Positions 18,268 to 27,587 of a stretch of DNA of 64,000 nt are shown here, piece after piece. The DNA comes from Sphingobacterium cellulitidis (GTDB lineage Bacteria > Bacteroidota > Bacteroidia > Sphingobacteriales > Sphingobacteriaceae), in contig NOUX01000003.1 in the NCBI GenBank assembly GCA_002245855.1, positions 496,001 to 560,000 on the forward strand, in the 5' to 3' direction. The position numbers and the translations under genes were made by a program. The stretch's first letter is position 1. Each line of letters opens with the position of its first letter. The notes under the pieces are model-generated. The model was not told the origin of the DNA. It ran no database searches and saw only the letters and a list, made by a program, of their open reading frames with translations.

Positions 18268-19506
18268 TTATCTAATAGTTATGTTATTCACAAATGTAAT
18301 GGACACTTTCTTGATCGCTTCTTCCGTTTCAACTTCCTTTACCTGTCCCCCTACTAATTGGATAGACTCGACCCGAATCTCTTCATTATTAACCTCCTGG
18401 TTTACAAGGTTTGCATTCTTTTTATTTACAAAATAATTAAAAGTCATTGTAAATACAAACCATAGAATTAAATCCATAAGGATGACTATATTATTACTGA
18501 TAAACTGAACCGTAATAATATTAAATGCACAAAAAAATAATGAAAGACCAATAATGCTCATCATTGCTCCCTTGTGCGAAAGTCCAGAACGCAATAACTT
18601 ATGATGTAAATGGCTACGATCAGCTTTAAATAAAGGTAATCCCTTATACCATCTGATGAAGATAACACGAGCAACATCAAACACAGGTACAATTAATGTC
18701 GAAAATGCAACCACAATTGCTCCTTCTGAAAATGGCTTGATACTCTTATTATTCATTGCGAAACTAATAGCCAAAAATGCCATGGTATAACCTAATGTCA
18801 TACTACCCGTATCACCCATGAATATTCTACGTCTTCTTTTTGAAGCCCCAAAAACATTATAGTAAAAAAACGAAATCAGAATTCCAGTTGTAATAAAAGC
18901 CAATAATGCATGAATCCATGCATGATAAAATGCAAATAAGGTTCCCAATACCAAACACCCTACTCCTACCAACCCAGAACATAAACCATCAAGACCATCA
19001 ATCAAATTGATGGCGTTAATAATGAGTACAACAGCAAAAATAGTTAATGGAACTCCTATCCAAACAGGTAGATACGTTAAAAACAATACCCCATATAAAT
19101 CATTGATCCATAAGCCTGATAATGGAAATAAGGTGGCAACCAAGATCTGAGCAACGAATTTCCACTTATAACTTACTCCAATTAAATCATCTGCAATTCC
19201 AATAATATATAAAATCACTAACCCGCAGATCAACATAATGAACATCGGAAAAACCTCCCATGTTACAATACCTAAATCCACAAAATTCGTCTTATAAACT
19301 AAAACTACAGTGATTGCTAATAAACAACATTGAATAGGAACAAATGCAACGCCCCCTAATCTTGGAATAATGCTCTGATGTACCTTTCTGGCATCAACAG
19401 GATCAAACAATCTTTTCCTATAGGTAATCAGCATGATGTAGGGGATAATTACTTTCCCAAGTAAAATCGCAATTAAGAAAGGAACTAAAAGAATGATAAA
19501 TTCCAT
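18268..19506 (-). CDS. WecA/MraY-type polyprenyl-phosphate sugar-1-phosphate transferase
   Basis: A 412-residue polytopic membrane protein with about eleven helices. It contains GIADDLIGVSYKWKF, INAINLIDGLDGLCSGL, FMGDTGSMTLGY and RSHLHHKLLRSG, which are the conserved cytoplasmic catalytic loops (Mg-binding Asp cluster and His-rich loop) of the MraY/WecA/TagO superfamily. It would transfer a HexNAc-1-phosphate to undecaprenyl phosphate and so start synthesis of the surface glycan. The C-terminal tail of about 55 residues (after NYFVNKKNANLVN) is unusually long and polar. It is the first gene of the polysaccharide region and follows the promoter candidate at 19602-19629. Confidence 0.93.
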   Translation of the reverse strand: MEFIILLVPFLIAILLGKVIIPYIMLITYRKRLFDPVDARKVHQSIIPRLGGVAFVPIQCCLLAITVVLVYKTNFVDLGIVTWEVFPMFIMLICGLVILYIIGIADDLIGVSYKWKFVAQILVATLFPLSGLWINDLYGVLFLTYLPVWIGVPLTIFAVVLIINAINLIDGLDGLCSGLVGVGCLVLGTLFAFYHAWIHALLAFITTGILISFFYYNVFGASKRRRRIFMGDTGSMTLGYTMAFLAISFAMNNKSIKPFSEGAIVVAFSTLIVPVFDVARVIFIRWYKGLPLFKADRSHLHHKLLRSGLSHKGAMMSIIGLSLFFCAFNIITVQFISNNIVILMDLILWFVFTMTFNYFVNKKNANLVNQEVNNEEIRVESIQLVGGQVKEVETEEAIKKVSITFVNNITIR

Positions 19507-19892
19507 CGATTTATTGTTTTATACTTAAACCCGTTTGAACTTCCCTTGCTTTACCTAACTAGCAATTAATTTTGGGGGCATCTGAGGCTTTATATTGGGA
19601 ACAAATTTAATACAATAAAACCCCGCAAACGAGTGATTTAGTCCTCTTACATCTAAATTTTCTGTTTTTGTAGCCCAAACCTTACAGCTTAAATTTACAT
19701 GCTTAAACATCTATTTTTTAATAAATAATCGCATAAAACACCCTTCAATTTGGCCATTAACCAATTGAAATACAAAACTATATGAGTTGGTTACTCGAAA
19801 TCGTAAAATATTCACAATTTCAAAAACTTCATTTCCTATAAAATAATCGAATTAACTTTGATTTGTGAATTTAAATAGAGAAAGATTGATTG
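19507..19892. other. Intergenic region upstream of polysaccharide locus
   Basis: There are 386 nt without a gene between two minus-strand genes. The region holds the promoter candidate at 19602-19629 and a second -7-like element (TAGTTTTG on the minus strand, 19773-19780) without a matching -33 box. No operator, hairpin or small ORF is supported. Confidence 0.6.
19602..19629 (-). promoter_or_regulatory. Bacteroidetes-type promoter for polysaccharide locus
   Basis: On the minus strand, TTTG (19629-19626) and TAAATTTG (19609-19602) are separated by 16 nt. They match the -33 TTTG / -7 TAnnTTTG promoter form of Bacteroidetes, at slightly short spacing. Transcription would begin about 90 nt before the WecA-like start codon. 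The assignment rests on motif match only. Confidence 0.5.
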
Positions 19893-20327
19893 TTAATTAA
19901 ATTTTTTAAACAGCTTCTTCAATAAAGAGCCTTTTATTGAATTTTCACCTTCACCTTCTTGAAAAGACATGGTAAAACTCAATTGATGTGCAGTTTTTTG
20001 CTGAATTGCTCGATAAATTACATCCCAACCTGGAAGTCCACCGAAATTCCGATCATCAATAAACAGGTCCGCTGTGAGCTTTCTGGATGCTTTACTGCTA
20101 TCCTCTTCTGGAAAATTTGAATTGTGTGAATAAAATATCAACCCATTCGCTGAACAATAGTCAATCGCCTCTTGTAACAAATCCCCTTCCCTAACTGTCC
20201 AAAGAATCAAAATATGCTGTTCATTCTGTAGCTGCTTCAAGGTATCAATGGCATATGGAATTGGCTTACCTATTTTGGGATATTTGTGCTCTACTATGGT
20301 ACCATCAAAATCAACTGCTATTATCAT
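19893..20327 (-). CDS. Small HAD-superfamily phosphatase (BT0820-like)
   Basis: A 144-residue capless HAD protein. MIIAVDFDGTIVEHKYPKIG has motif I (DFDGT), ILILWTVREG has motif II (T), RKLTADLFIDDRNFGG carries the motif IV-like DD, and motif III Lys may be in EDSSKASRK. It resembles small Bacteroidetes HAD phosphatases such as B. thetaiotaomicron BT0820. Substrates are probably phosphosugars or similar small metabolites. It is transcribed away from its plus-strand neighbour and separately from the polysaccharide locus. The C-terminal 30 residues (Lys/Gly/Ser-rich) are not conserved in the fold. Confidence 0.82.
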   Translation of the reverse strand: MIIAVDFDGTIVEHKYPKIGKPIPYAIDTLKQLQNEQHILILWTVREGDLLQEAIDYCSANGLIFYSHNSNFPEEDSSKASRKLTADLFIDDRNFGGLPGWDVIYRAIQQKTAHQLSFTMSFQEGEGENSIKGSLLKKLFKKFN

Positions 20328-20690
20328 TTTATTATCTTTTAATATGCTGCGATTAGCAAATTTTAGTCCACTATTAGCGTAAATTTACTCATTTATTAAC
20401 CTCATCAGACCATTCTTCTTTTCAAAGAACAGGCCAAGTATTTCCAAAATAGGTTCATTTGAAACAATAAAAGTTACATTGATTTTATTTTAAACACATT
20501 TAATAATAAAATAACAATAAATTGATAAAATTGCTTTTAAACAAAGTTAAGAGCTATTATTTAAAGGTTTTATTAAGTTTGACAGCATTAGGAATTAATT
20601 ACATTTTCTTAAAAAGCTTGATTAAAAACTAACTTTTAATAATTTAGCCCCCGCAAATTTCACAACTATCTAAAATTTAAATTTTTTAAA
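20328..20690. other. Divergent intergenic region
   Basis: There are 363 AT-rich nt between the minus-strand HAD gene and the plus-strand DUF3078 gene. TAAGTTTG at 20574-20581 fits a plus-strand -7 element about 110 nt before the DUF3078 start, but no TTG is at the right distance upstream. No small ORF or hairpin stands out. Confidence 0.4.
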
Positions 20691-21596
20691 ATGAAAGTAT
20701 TAAAAATTGCTTTTTTATCTGCTGTTTCCTTCCTAGCTACGCAAGTGTCAGGCCAAGAATCTACCGACCTTAAAAATGTCGAAAATGCTGACACCACAAA
20801 AACTTGGACCATCAAAGGTGAAAACACCTTCTTGATCAACCAAAGCTCATTCTCTAACTGGGCAGCAGGTGGTATCAATTCATTAGCGGGAAATCTCGTT
20901 TTCAACTATGATTTTAACTATAAAAAAGACAAATGGAATTGGGACAACAAATTAATTGCTGCCTATGGTCAAACTTATCAGAAAGAAACTGATTGGAGAA
21001 AAAATGATGATAGATTCGCTATCAACAGTTTATTGGGTTACCAAGCCGCTGAAAAATGGTTCTATACTTTCTTTATGAACTTTAACACCCAATTTGCTAA
21101 TGGTTATGAATACAAAGGAACTGAAAAAGGTAGAAAAATCTCCGCTCCTTTTGCTCCAGCTTACTTAAGCTTTGGTCCTGGTATTGCATATAAAGAGTCG
21201 GATAATTTTAAAATTAACATCTCTCCTGCTTCGGCAAGATTTATTATGGTGGGTGCTCCTTCCTTAAGAAAAGATTATGGAATTTCTGATACAACAAAAT
21301 TCTCTAGAAATGAATTAGGTGCAGCATTAGATGCTTATTACAAAGTTAATTTGATGGAAAATATTTCATTAGAAAATATTTTGAAACTTTATTCAAATTA
21401 TCTAGAAGATCCTCAAAATGTAGATGTGGATTATCTTGCAAATTTGAATTTACAAGTAAATAAATTTATTACAGTAAATGCAGCTGTCCAACTAATCTAT
21501 GACGACAATGTAAATGTCCCTAAAAGTGATGGAACGAAAGGACCAGGTTTACAAGTAAGACAAATTCTTGGCGCTGGAGTTACCTATAAATTCTAA
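20691..21596 (+). CDS. DUF3078 outer-membrane-type protein
   Basis: A 301-residue protein with a Sec signal peptide (MKVLKIAFLSAVSFLATQVSG, cut near QES). WTIKGENTFLINQSSFSNWA, GGINSLAGNLVFNYDFNYKK and WDNKLIAAYGQTYQK are typical of DUF3078, a Bacteroidetes family of alternating-strand proteins that probably form beta-barrels or beta-sandwiches in the outer membrane. The C-terminal GAGVTYKF ends in an aromatic, as barrel proteins do. Function is unknown. It is monocistronic, with its own terminator at 21628-21652. Confidence 0.88.
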   Translation: MKVLKIAFLSAVSFLATQVSGQESTDLKNVENADTTKTWTIKGENTFLINQSSFSNWAAGGINSLAGNLVFNYDFNYKKDKWNWDNKLIAAYGQTYQKETDWRKNDDRFAINSLLGYQAAEKWFYTFFMNFNTQFANGYEYKGTEKGRKISAPFAPAYLSFGPGIAYKESDNFKINISPASARFIMVGAPSLRKDYGISDTTKFSRNELGAALDAYYKVNLMENISLENILKLYSNYLEDPQNVDVDYLANLNLQVNKFITVNAAVQLIYDDNVNVPKSDGTKGPGLQVRQILGAGVTYKF

Positions 21597-21627
21597 TCCT
21601 AATTCTATAAAATTCAACAATATCTTA

Positions 21628-21652
21628 AGCGGCAAAATTGCCGCTTTTTTTA
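21628..21652 (+). terminator. Intrinsic terminator of DUF3078 gene
   Basis: AGCGGC (21628-21633) pairs with GCCGCT (21640-21645) around a 6-nt AAAATT loop, followed by TTTTTTTATTTTATT. It lies 32 nt after the stop codon. Confidence 0.88.
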
Positions 21653-21755
21653 TTTTATTAACCATTCCTCCTTGCCAATTTTCCCACATTTTTTGAAACT
21701 AATAACCAATGAATCTGTTAATTATATATTGAAAATCCTTTAATTTATTTTTGAT

Positions 21756-23492
21756 ATGGCTAAAATAGTTGCAGAACAATTGGTAGAAATGTTGGTGGAA
21801 GCTGGAGTTAAACGTGTATATGCTGTTACCGGAGATAGCTTAAATTATTTTAATGAAGCAATTCGAAAAGATGGCCGTATTCAATGGATCCATGTCCGAC
21901 ATGAGGAAGTTGGTGCTTATGCTGCTACAGCGGAAGCTGAACTTGATGGATTAGCATGCTGTGCTGGAAGTTGTGGACCTGGTCATATCCATCTTATTAA
22001 CGGTGTATATGAAGCCCATAGATCCCACGTACCGATGATTGTAATTGCCTCAACAATTCCTACAAATCAAATGGGAATGGGTTATTTTCAAGAAACAAAT
22101 ACTTATAAATTATTCGACGATTGTAGTGGTTATAATCAATTGATTACATCACCTGAACAAGCCCCCAGAATTATTCAATCTGCTATTCAACATGCTATTT
22201 CGAAAAAAGGAGTTAGTGTGATAGGATTGCCTGGTGACGTCTCGGAAATGAAAGCAAAAGATTCCATAACATCTACTCAAATTTTTAAATGTAATCCCGT
22301 AATCCGCCCTTCTGACCAAGAACTAAGAAGTATGGCCGAATTAATAAATAAAGCTTCTAAAGTGACATTGTATGCTGGAATTGGAGCAGCAAATGCACGA
22401 AATGAATTGAAAACAATAGCAGAAAAATTGCTATCTCCAGTTGGGTACAGTTTCCGCGGTAAAATGAACGCACAACTAGCGCCTCCATATGATGTCGGTA
22501 TGACAGGGCTTCTTGGAATTCCTTCTTGTTATCAGGCAATGAAGGAAGCTGATGTGCTCGTATTATTGGGAACTGATATGCCTTACGATGAATTTATGCC
22601 AACGGACAATAAAATCATTCAAATTGACACCTCAGAAGAAAGATTAGGGCGACGCTGTAAATTGGATATTGGGGCAGTCGGAGATATTAAAGAAACAATC
22701 AATGCTTTGCTTCCTTTATTAGATCAAAAACAAGATAGTTCCTTCTTGGATTCCTTCGGAAAGTTCGCTGACAAAGTACAGGAAAACTTAAACCAATATG
22801 TTGAAGATATTGGAGATCAGGATGCTATCCAGCCTGAATTCGTCGCTGATGTAATCAATAAATACGCAAGTCCAAATGCCATATTCACCTTGGATACTGG
22901 GATGACCTGTGTTTGGGGAGCTCGATATATCCAACAAACTGGAGACCGTAAAATGCTAGGTTCTTTTAATCATGGTAGTATGGCTAATGCTATGCCTATG
23001 GCTATAGGTGCCGCTTTAGCCCATCCTGAAAGGCAGGTTATTGCAATGTGTGGTGATGGCGGACTTTCTATGTTATTGGGCGATTTAGGTACCATTAAAC
23101 AATACAACCTTCCAATTAAAATCATTGTCTTTAATAACCGAGCCTTAGGAATGGTAAAACTTGAAATGCAAGTTGCTGGACTTGTCGATAATCAAACGGA
23201 TATGGAGAACCCTGATTTCTCAAAGGTTGCTGAAGCTTTTGGAATACCCGCAATGAATATCCATAAACCTCAAGAAATCGATGCAGTAATCGATCAGACC
23301 TTAAAGGTCGATGGACCTTTTTTACTTAATATTTTCACTAATCCAAATGCCTTGGCTATGCCATCACATATCAGTGCAAATCAGGTATTAGGAATGACGG
23401 AAAGCATGGGAAAATTATTATTGGGAGGAAGAATGGATGAAGTTTTCGAAACTATCAAATCAAATTACAAACATTTGAAAAGCATATTTTAA
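21756..23492 (+). CDS. poxB: Pyruvate oxidase/quinone-dependent pyruvate dehydrogenase (PoxB-like)
   Basis: A 578-residue TPP enzyme. The N-terminal pyrimidine-binding domain has VYAVTGDSLNYFNEA and the catalytic Glu50 in VRHEEVGAYAA. The central FAD/transhydrogenase-like domain spans about residues 190-330, and the PP domain has ALAHPERQVIAMCGDGG ending in the GDG...NN metal/TPP motif (GDGGLSMLLGD to FNNRALG). Length and order match E. coli PoxB, which decarboxylates pyruvate to acetate and CO2 and passes electrons to membrane quinone. The C-terminal helix (FETIKSNYKHLKSIF) could be the lipid-binding tail. A related acetolactate synthase is less likely because ISANQVLGM and the long tail are PoxB features. 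It is monocistronic and convergent with the ABC1 gene. Confidence 0.88.
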   Translation: MAKIVAEQLVEMLVEAGVKRVYAVTGDSLNYFNEAIRKDGRIQWIHVRHEEVGAYAATAEAELDGLACCAGSCGPGHIHLINGVYEAHRSHVPMIVIASTIPTNQMGMGYFQETNTYKLFDDCSGYNQLITSPEQAPRIIQSAIQHAISKKGVSVIGLPGDVSEMKAKDSITSTQIFKCNPVIRPSDQELRSMAELINKASKVTLYAGIGAANARNELKTIAEKLLSPVGYSFRGKMNAQLAPPYDVGMTGLLGIPSCYQAMKEADVLVLLGTDMPYDEFMPTDNKIIQIDTSEERLGRRCKLDIGAVGDIKETINALLPLLDQKQDSSFLDSFGKFADKVQENLNQYVEDIGDQDAIQPEFVADVINKYASPNAIFTLDTGMTCVWGARYIQQTGDRKMLGSFNHGSMANAMPMAIGAALAHPERQVIAMCGDGGLSMLLGDLGTIKQYNLPIKIIVFNNRALGMVKLEMQVAGLVDNQTDMENPDFSKVAEAFGIPAMNIHKPQEIDAVIDQTLKVDGPFLLNIFTNPNALAMPSHISANQVLGMTESMGKLLLGGRMDEVFETIKSNYKHLKSIF

Positions 23493-23511
23493 ACAACTAT
23501 AATACAAATAT

Positions 23512-25176
23512 TTATTTACTTTTATATAAATGACTAAGTAAGGCAAAACAAAGAATAAAACTCATAATAAAACCAAACCAAGATAAAATTGGGATACCCC
23601 AAATTAGGTATCCTACGCGACCATGAGCCAAAATACTGGCGCCAACTCCAAAGGTCATCGCCAAAATGGATAATAGAAATTTATTACCCATACGATGTAG
23701 GATTAACTGAAGATTATCAAAATCCTGCATCTTATGATTGACCGTAATCTTATCATCCTTTACCTTCTCTAATATCGTCAGTAAATCCAATGGAACTTCT
23801 GTCAATACATCCTTTGCAAACTTCGCTTTCTCCTTTAATTGACTTATAATATATTCTGAAGAAAATTTCTGCGCAGCTATTTTCTTTGCAAATGGCTCTA
23901 TACTTTCTGGAACATTTAAATCAGCATCTAACTGCCTTCCAGTACCTTCTAAAATAGAAACCCCACGCAACAATAAATAAACAAAATCGGGTAATAGAAT
24001 ATGATTGCTCTGTAGGACTAAATTGAGCTTCTGCAACATGACTGATATATCGATATCATCCAAAGCATTTTGCTTAATCATCTCAAAAATCTCATAGGCA
24101 TCCCGCTCTAATCGCCTTTCATCCTCAATATGATGAACAATAGCCAATCTTTTAATGTTCTTGATTAAACTCTTGGCATCATTTGCAAGGAAATCCAAAA
24201 CCATCGATTCAATAATCTTCCGATCCTCAGGAATCATAAAACCCATAGCCCCAAAATCTATAAATACTATTTGCCCATGCTTATTGAAAAAAACATTCCC
24301 TGGATGGGGGTCGGCATGAAAGAAGCCATGCATAAGGACTTGTTCCAAATAGAGGTCTAGAACATTTTGCAACACTGATTTGGCGTATAAACCATAGCCC
24401 TCTATTCCTTCGATATCATTTACTTTAACCCCATCAATATACTCCATGCATATCAAGGTATCCGTGCTGTATTTCCGATATACTTTTGGAATATGAATAT
24501 CTTTATTCTCTAAAAAATTCCTCCTGAAACGCTCGATATTATTCAGCTCATTTGTAAATGACAATTCATTGAGTAAGGAGCTCTCAAATGATAATACGAT
24601 CTGGTAAAGGTTCATTTTATAAACAACCTCGTACTTCCTTTGAAGTAGTCTCACCAGATCTTTGATAAAGTCCAGATCTGCTTGGATCACTTCATCTATT
24701 TCTTCACGCTTTGCTTTTATGACAACCTCTTTCCCATTCAGCAAAGTAGCTCGATATACCTGGGCAATTGAAGCAGATGCTATCGGTTTATTATCAATAT
24801 TGATAAAATGCTTATCTAAGTCAATCTCTAACTCTTCTGCTAGCCTTTTTTTGACATCAATATCCTCCAGTGCCACATCATCCTGCAGCTTTACCAATTC
24901 CTCTTGCAAATCTTTAGGAATTATATCAGGACGATTACTCAGTAATTGCCCTAGCTTGATGAATGTAGGACCTAATTCTTCTATCGCTAACCGAACTCGA
25001 ACATTAAAATTCTCTTCAAATACTTTCCGAGCATGACTATTCCAAAAAAGAAAACTATCTGGTAAAATCCTATCTAAATTGCTCCTTGAAATCACTTCAT
25101 CAAAACCATGTTTCGACAAAATTTTTAGGATCTGTCCTACTCTTTTTATTTTCTGAAAGCCATTAATGTGTTTCAT
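23512..25176 (-). CDS. ABC1/UbiB atypical kinase family protein
   Basis: A 554-residue protein with the family-specific KxGQ motif in TFIKLGQLLSNRPDIIP, the Ala-rich nucleotide loop (PIASASIAQVYRATL), the invariant lysine in VVIKAKR, HADPHPGNVFF and the DFG motif in VFIDFGAMGFM. The C-terminus has two hydrophobic helices (residues about 500-550) that would anchor it in the inner membrane. ABC1/UbiB/ADCK proteins support isoprenoid quinone synthesis through ATPase or kinase activity; here the quinone would be menaquinone. It faces poxB, a quinone-reducing enzyme, convergently, but no co-regulation is visible. Confidence 0.92.
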   Translation of the reverse strand: MKHINGFQKIKRVGQILKILSKHGFDEVISRSNLDRILPDSFLFWNSHARKVFEENFNVRVRLAIEELGPTFIKLGQLLSNRPDIIPKDLQEELVKLQDDVALEDIDVKKRLAEELEIDLDKHFINIDNKPIASASIAQVYRATLLNGKEVVIKAKREEIDEVIQADLDFIKDLVRLLQRKYEVVYKMNLYQIVLSFESSLLNELSFTNELNNIERFRRNFLENKDIHIPKVYRKYSTDTLICMEYIDGVKVNDIEGIEGYGLYAKSVLQNVLDLYLEQVLMHGFFHADPHPGNVFFNKHGQIVFIDFGAMGFMIPEDRKIIESMVLDFLANDAKSLIKNIKRLAIVHHIEDERRLERDAYEIFEMIKQNALDDIDISVMLQKLNLVLQSNHILLPDFVYLLLRGVSILEGTGRQLDADLNVPESIEPFAKKIAAQKFSSEYIISQLKEKAKFAKDVLTEVPLDLLTILEKVKDDKITVNHKMQDFDNLQLILHRMGNKFLLSILAMTFGVGASILAHGRVGYLIWGIPILSWFGFIMSFILCFALLSHLYKSK

Positions 25177-25231
25177 TTTTTAGAATCTCCAAAAGAATAA
25201 CAAGTCAAATAACAAATGGATTTTTGTATTT

Positions 25232-25891
25232 CTATTTTCTGTTTAAATCTGTAACTAATAATGGATTACTTTCCTTCATTTCTTCAATAAATTTAGCAAC
25301 CTTAGCTGTGGATGCTTCATTCATCAGATAATCCAACTCCTTTTGTGTAATTCCTACCAATTGAATAAAGGAAACTTCCCCATGGGGAGTTGAAATCCTT
25401 CCTAACTGCGGATCTAAAGTTGTGGCAAAACCTACAATATCAGTTTCAGTATTTAATCGAATTGGACCTTTCGCTGGAATAAACTGATTCTCTTCAAACC
25501 ATCGACCACTTTGATAAACATATCGAGCCAAATTATTGAATACCTGCATAACCCAACCTGGATCTCCTTCATCTCCTGAGTAAGGAACTAACCTAAAGGT
25601 AAACTCGAAACCCCATTTGCTAAATTCTTTCCCGGCAGACTCTGGATTGAAATACAATTCACTCATCCCATAAGTAACTAAATGTAAATGTGCAGGCGAA
25701 TCAGAATTATCATACACACTTATCCCATCGATCGGATCTGTACCTCCAGCTGCAAAATGCAATCCACATAATGGACCATAATGCCTCGGTTCTATCCCAG
25801 AATAAACCCTATCCAGCTGTTCATCGATTGATAACCATCCCACAGCATCTTCCTCATTATATTTTTCTATATATTCTTCTTTTGAAATCAT
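25232..25891 (-). CDS. Suppressor-of-fused (SUFU) domain protein
   Basis: A 219-residue protein. YGPLCGLHFAAGGTDPIDGI, HLHLVTYGMSELY, GFEFTFRLV and the VMQVFNNLARYVYQSGRWF region are typical of bacterial SUFU domains. There is no signal peptide. Bacterial SUFU proteins are often immunity proteins of polymorphic toxin systems (known from genomic surveys), though many are solitary with unknown function. No toxin gene adjoins this one. It starts 117 nt from the divergent HEAT-like gene. Confidence 0.85.
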   Translation of the reverse strand: MISKEEYIEKYNEEDAVGWLSIDEQLDRVYSGIEPRHYGPLCGLHFAAGGTDPIDGISVYDNSDSPAHLHLVTYGMSELYFNPESAGKEFSKWGFEFTFRLVPYSGDEGDPGWVMQVFNNLARYVYQSGRWFEENQFIPAKGPIRLNTETDIVGFATTLDPQLGRISTPHGEVSFIQLVGITQKELDYLMNEASTAKVAKFIEEMKESNPLLVTDLNRK

Positions 25892-26008
25892 ATTAATTCT
25901 TTTTAATAGTTTACCCCGAAAACTATGCCATACTCCAATAAATAATTTTTACAAATCAATATACTCAATTCAATTTTAATAGTAAATTACGTCAATAACC
26001 AAATCAGC

Positions 26009-26632
26009 ATGATACAAGAAAAACTAGCCTCCTTTTTAGGTAGAAGAGACGAAACTCCAAACATTGAACTTGCTCAATTAATTTCAAACAACAAAGACAG
26101 TCAGGCTGTCAAAGATTTGGTTTTACTCCTGAAAGGAAAAAATAAGGATTTCCAAAATGATAGTATTAAGGTATTATATGAAGTGGCCGAACATACTCCA
26201 GAACTCATTTCTGATTTTATTCAAGATTTTATTGATGCCCTAAAAAGCAAAAATAACCGACTGCAATGGGGAGCAATGACCGCTTTAAAAAAAATAACTC
26301 CAATAAACGCCGAACAGATTTTTAAAAATATATTAGTATTAGAGCAAGCTACAGAACAGGGCTCAGTGATCACTAGGGATAATTTTATTGAAATTCTTTC
26401 AATTCTATTAGATGAAAAGGAAAATGAAGATTTGATATTCCCGATGATTTTAAAGCAACTAAAAAATTGCCCAACAAATCAATTGCCTATGTATACAGAA
26501 ATACTAGCTCCAAAAATAACCTCAGTTACATGTAAACCATTTCAAGAAACTGTAAGCAGTCGATTAAATGAAATCGATAAAGAAAGCAAAAGAAAAAGAA
26601 TTGAGAAGGTTTTAAAGAAACTAAACTGTTAA
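26009..26632 (+). CDS. HEAT-repeat-like alpha-solenoid protein
   Basis: A 207-residue, almost entirely helical protein. AVKDLVLLLKGKNKDFQNDS, SDFIQDFIDALKSKNNRLQW and GAMTALKKITPINAEQIFKN look like consecutive HEAT/ARM-type helical pairs with the usual (K)N(R/P)LQWGAM turn. No catalytic residues, signal peptide or membrane span are visible. Such solenoids bind proteins; the partner is unknown. The gene is flanked by SUFU (divergent) and ankyrin (convergent, 18 nt) genes. Confidence 0.75.
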   Translation: MIQEKLASFLGRRDETPNIELAQLISNNKDSQAVKDLVLLLKGKNKDFQNDSIKVLYEVAEHTPELISDFIQDFIDALKSKNNRLQWGAMTALKKITPINAEQIFKNILVLEQATEQGSVITRDNFIEILSILLDEKENEDLIFPMILKQLKNCPTNQLPMYTEILAPKITSVTCKPFQETVSSRLNEIDKESKRKRIEKVLKKLNC

Positions 26633-26650
26633 AACCTCCTCTATCTCTTA

Positions 26651-27238
26651 TTAATACATTTGTAAGGTTTCAATTATTTCAGAAGCATCTTTTTGTGTTG
26701 CATAATCAATAGCAGTTTTTCCGTCTTGATCAACGATATCCTTATCTGCGCCTCCCTTTAAGAGGAGATTGATGATTTCTACATTATCTTTCCCAGCATC
26801 TCCAAATATTATGGCTTTTATTAATGCTGTATAGCCTTTTTTATTGATATGATTAATTGGATAATTCTTTGTATGAACTAATAATCGTACTACATCCACA
26901 TGTCCATTCTCTGCAGCTGAGATTAAGGCTGTCTCATTATCATGATTGAATACATCAAATCGAGCGCCGTATGCCAAGTATAACTTTACTAAATCTAAAT
27001 ACCCTGCAGAACCCGCATACAAAAATGGACTATTTAATAAATCATCTTGTTGATTCGGATCAGCACCTCGCTTTACTAAAAATGCCGCCATTGGATAATC
27101 ATGCTGGTAAGTAGTAACCATTAATAAATTCTGCGACTGCTCATTTACCCCATTTATATTCGATAAATTGAGGTTCTTATCCAAATAGACGGTGTCACCT
27201 CGCTTAACTGCACTCTCTATTTCTGGTCCCATTTTCAT
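26651..27238 (-). CDS. Ankyrin-repeat protein
   Basis: A 195-residue protein built of about five ankyrin repeats: QNLLMVTTYQHDYPMAAFLV, then DLLNSPFLYAGSAGYLDLVK, DNETALISAAENGHVDVVRL, KGYTALIKAIIFGDAGKDNV and a terminal DGKTAIDYATQKDASEIIE. There is no signal peptide, so it is cytoplasmic. Ankyrin proteins are protein-binding scaffolds; bacterial ones are often toxin-immunity or catalase-associated factors. A palindrome CTGTTAA-TAT-TTAACAG lies 22 nt upstream. Either Met1 or Met3 may be the start. Confidence 0.88.
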   Translation of the reverse strand: MKMGPEIESAVKRGDTVYLDKNLNLSNINGVNEQSQNLLMVTTYQHDYPMAAFLVKRGADPNQQDDLLNSPFLYAGSAGYLDLVKLYLAYGARFDVFNHDNETALISAAENGHVDVVRLLVHTKNYPINHINKKGYTALIKAIIFGDAGKDNVEIINLLLKGGADKDIVDQDGKTAIDYATQKDASEIIETLQMY

Positions 27239-27587
27239 TATTAATTTATGTTGATTTCTCTGTTAATATTTAACAGCTTTATTAATTTATTATCATAATT
27301 CTTTCTGTTAAAACGTATTTTATACAATTATTAGCCATCAGCCTAAATAATATATTAACCCAAGTTAAAAGTGTTTTCAATACATAATAACACAATAAAT
27401 ATATTTAATTTTTCCATTACATTTTAATTCTTGTTAATCTATATTTTATTGTAGCTAAATAGCCTCACAATAAATCCAATAAACAATTTTCAACTATTTT
27501 CATTTATTATCATAGATCAATGTCCATGTATTATTTTATCCCAATTTTTGCAGTATTAAACGAAAACGAAAAATAAAATCTCATACA
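27239..27587. other. Divergent intergenic region with a short palindrome
   Basis: There are 349 very AT-rich nt between the divergent ankyrin and YceI genes. CTGTTAA and TTAACAG (27260-27276, 3-nt centre) make a perfect 7-bp palindrome 22 nt before the ankyrin start, and a half-site CTGTTAA recurs near 27304. This could be an operator, but no regulator is nearby. No clear TAnnTTTG element was found. Confidence 0.4.

Noticed and set aside
21746..21753. TATTTTTG as a promoter for poxB
   Set aside because: It lies 2 nt before the ATG, so transcription would start inside the coding region, and the only TTG upstream is 14 nt away, too short.
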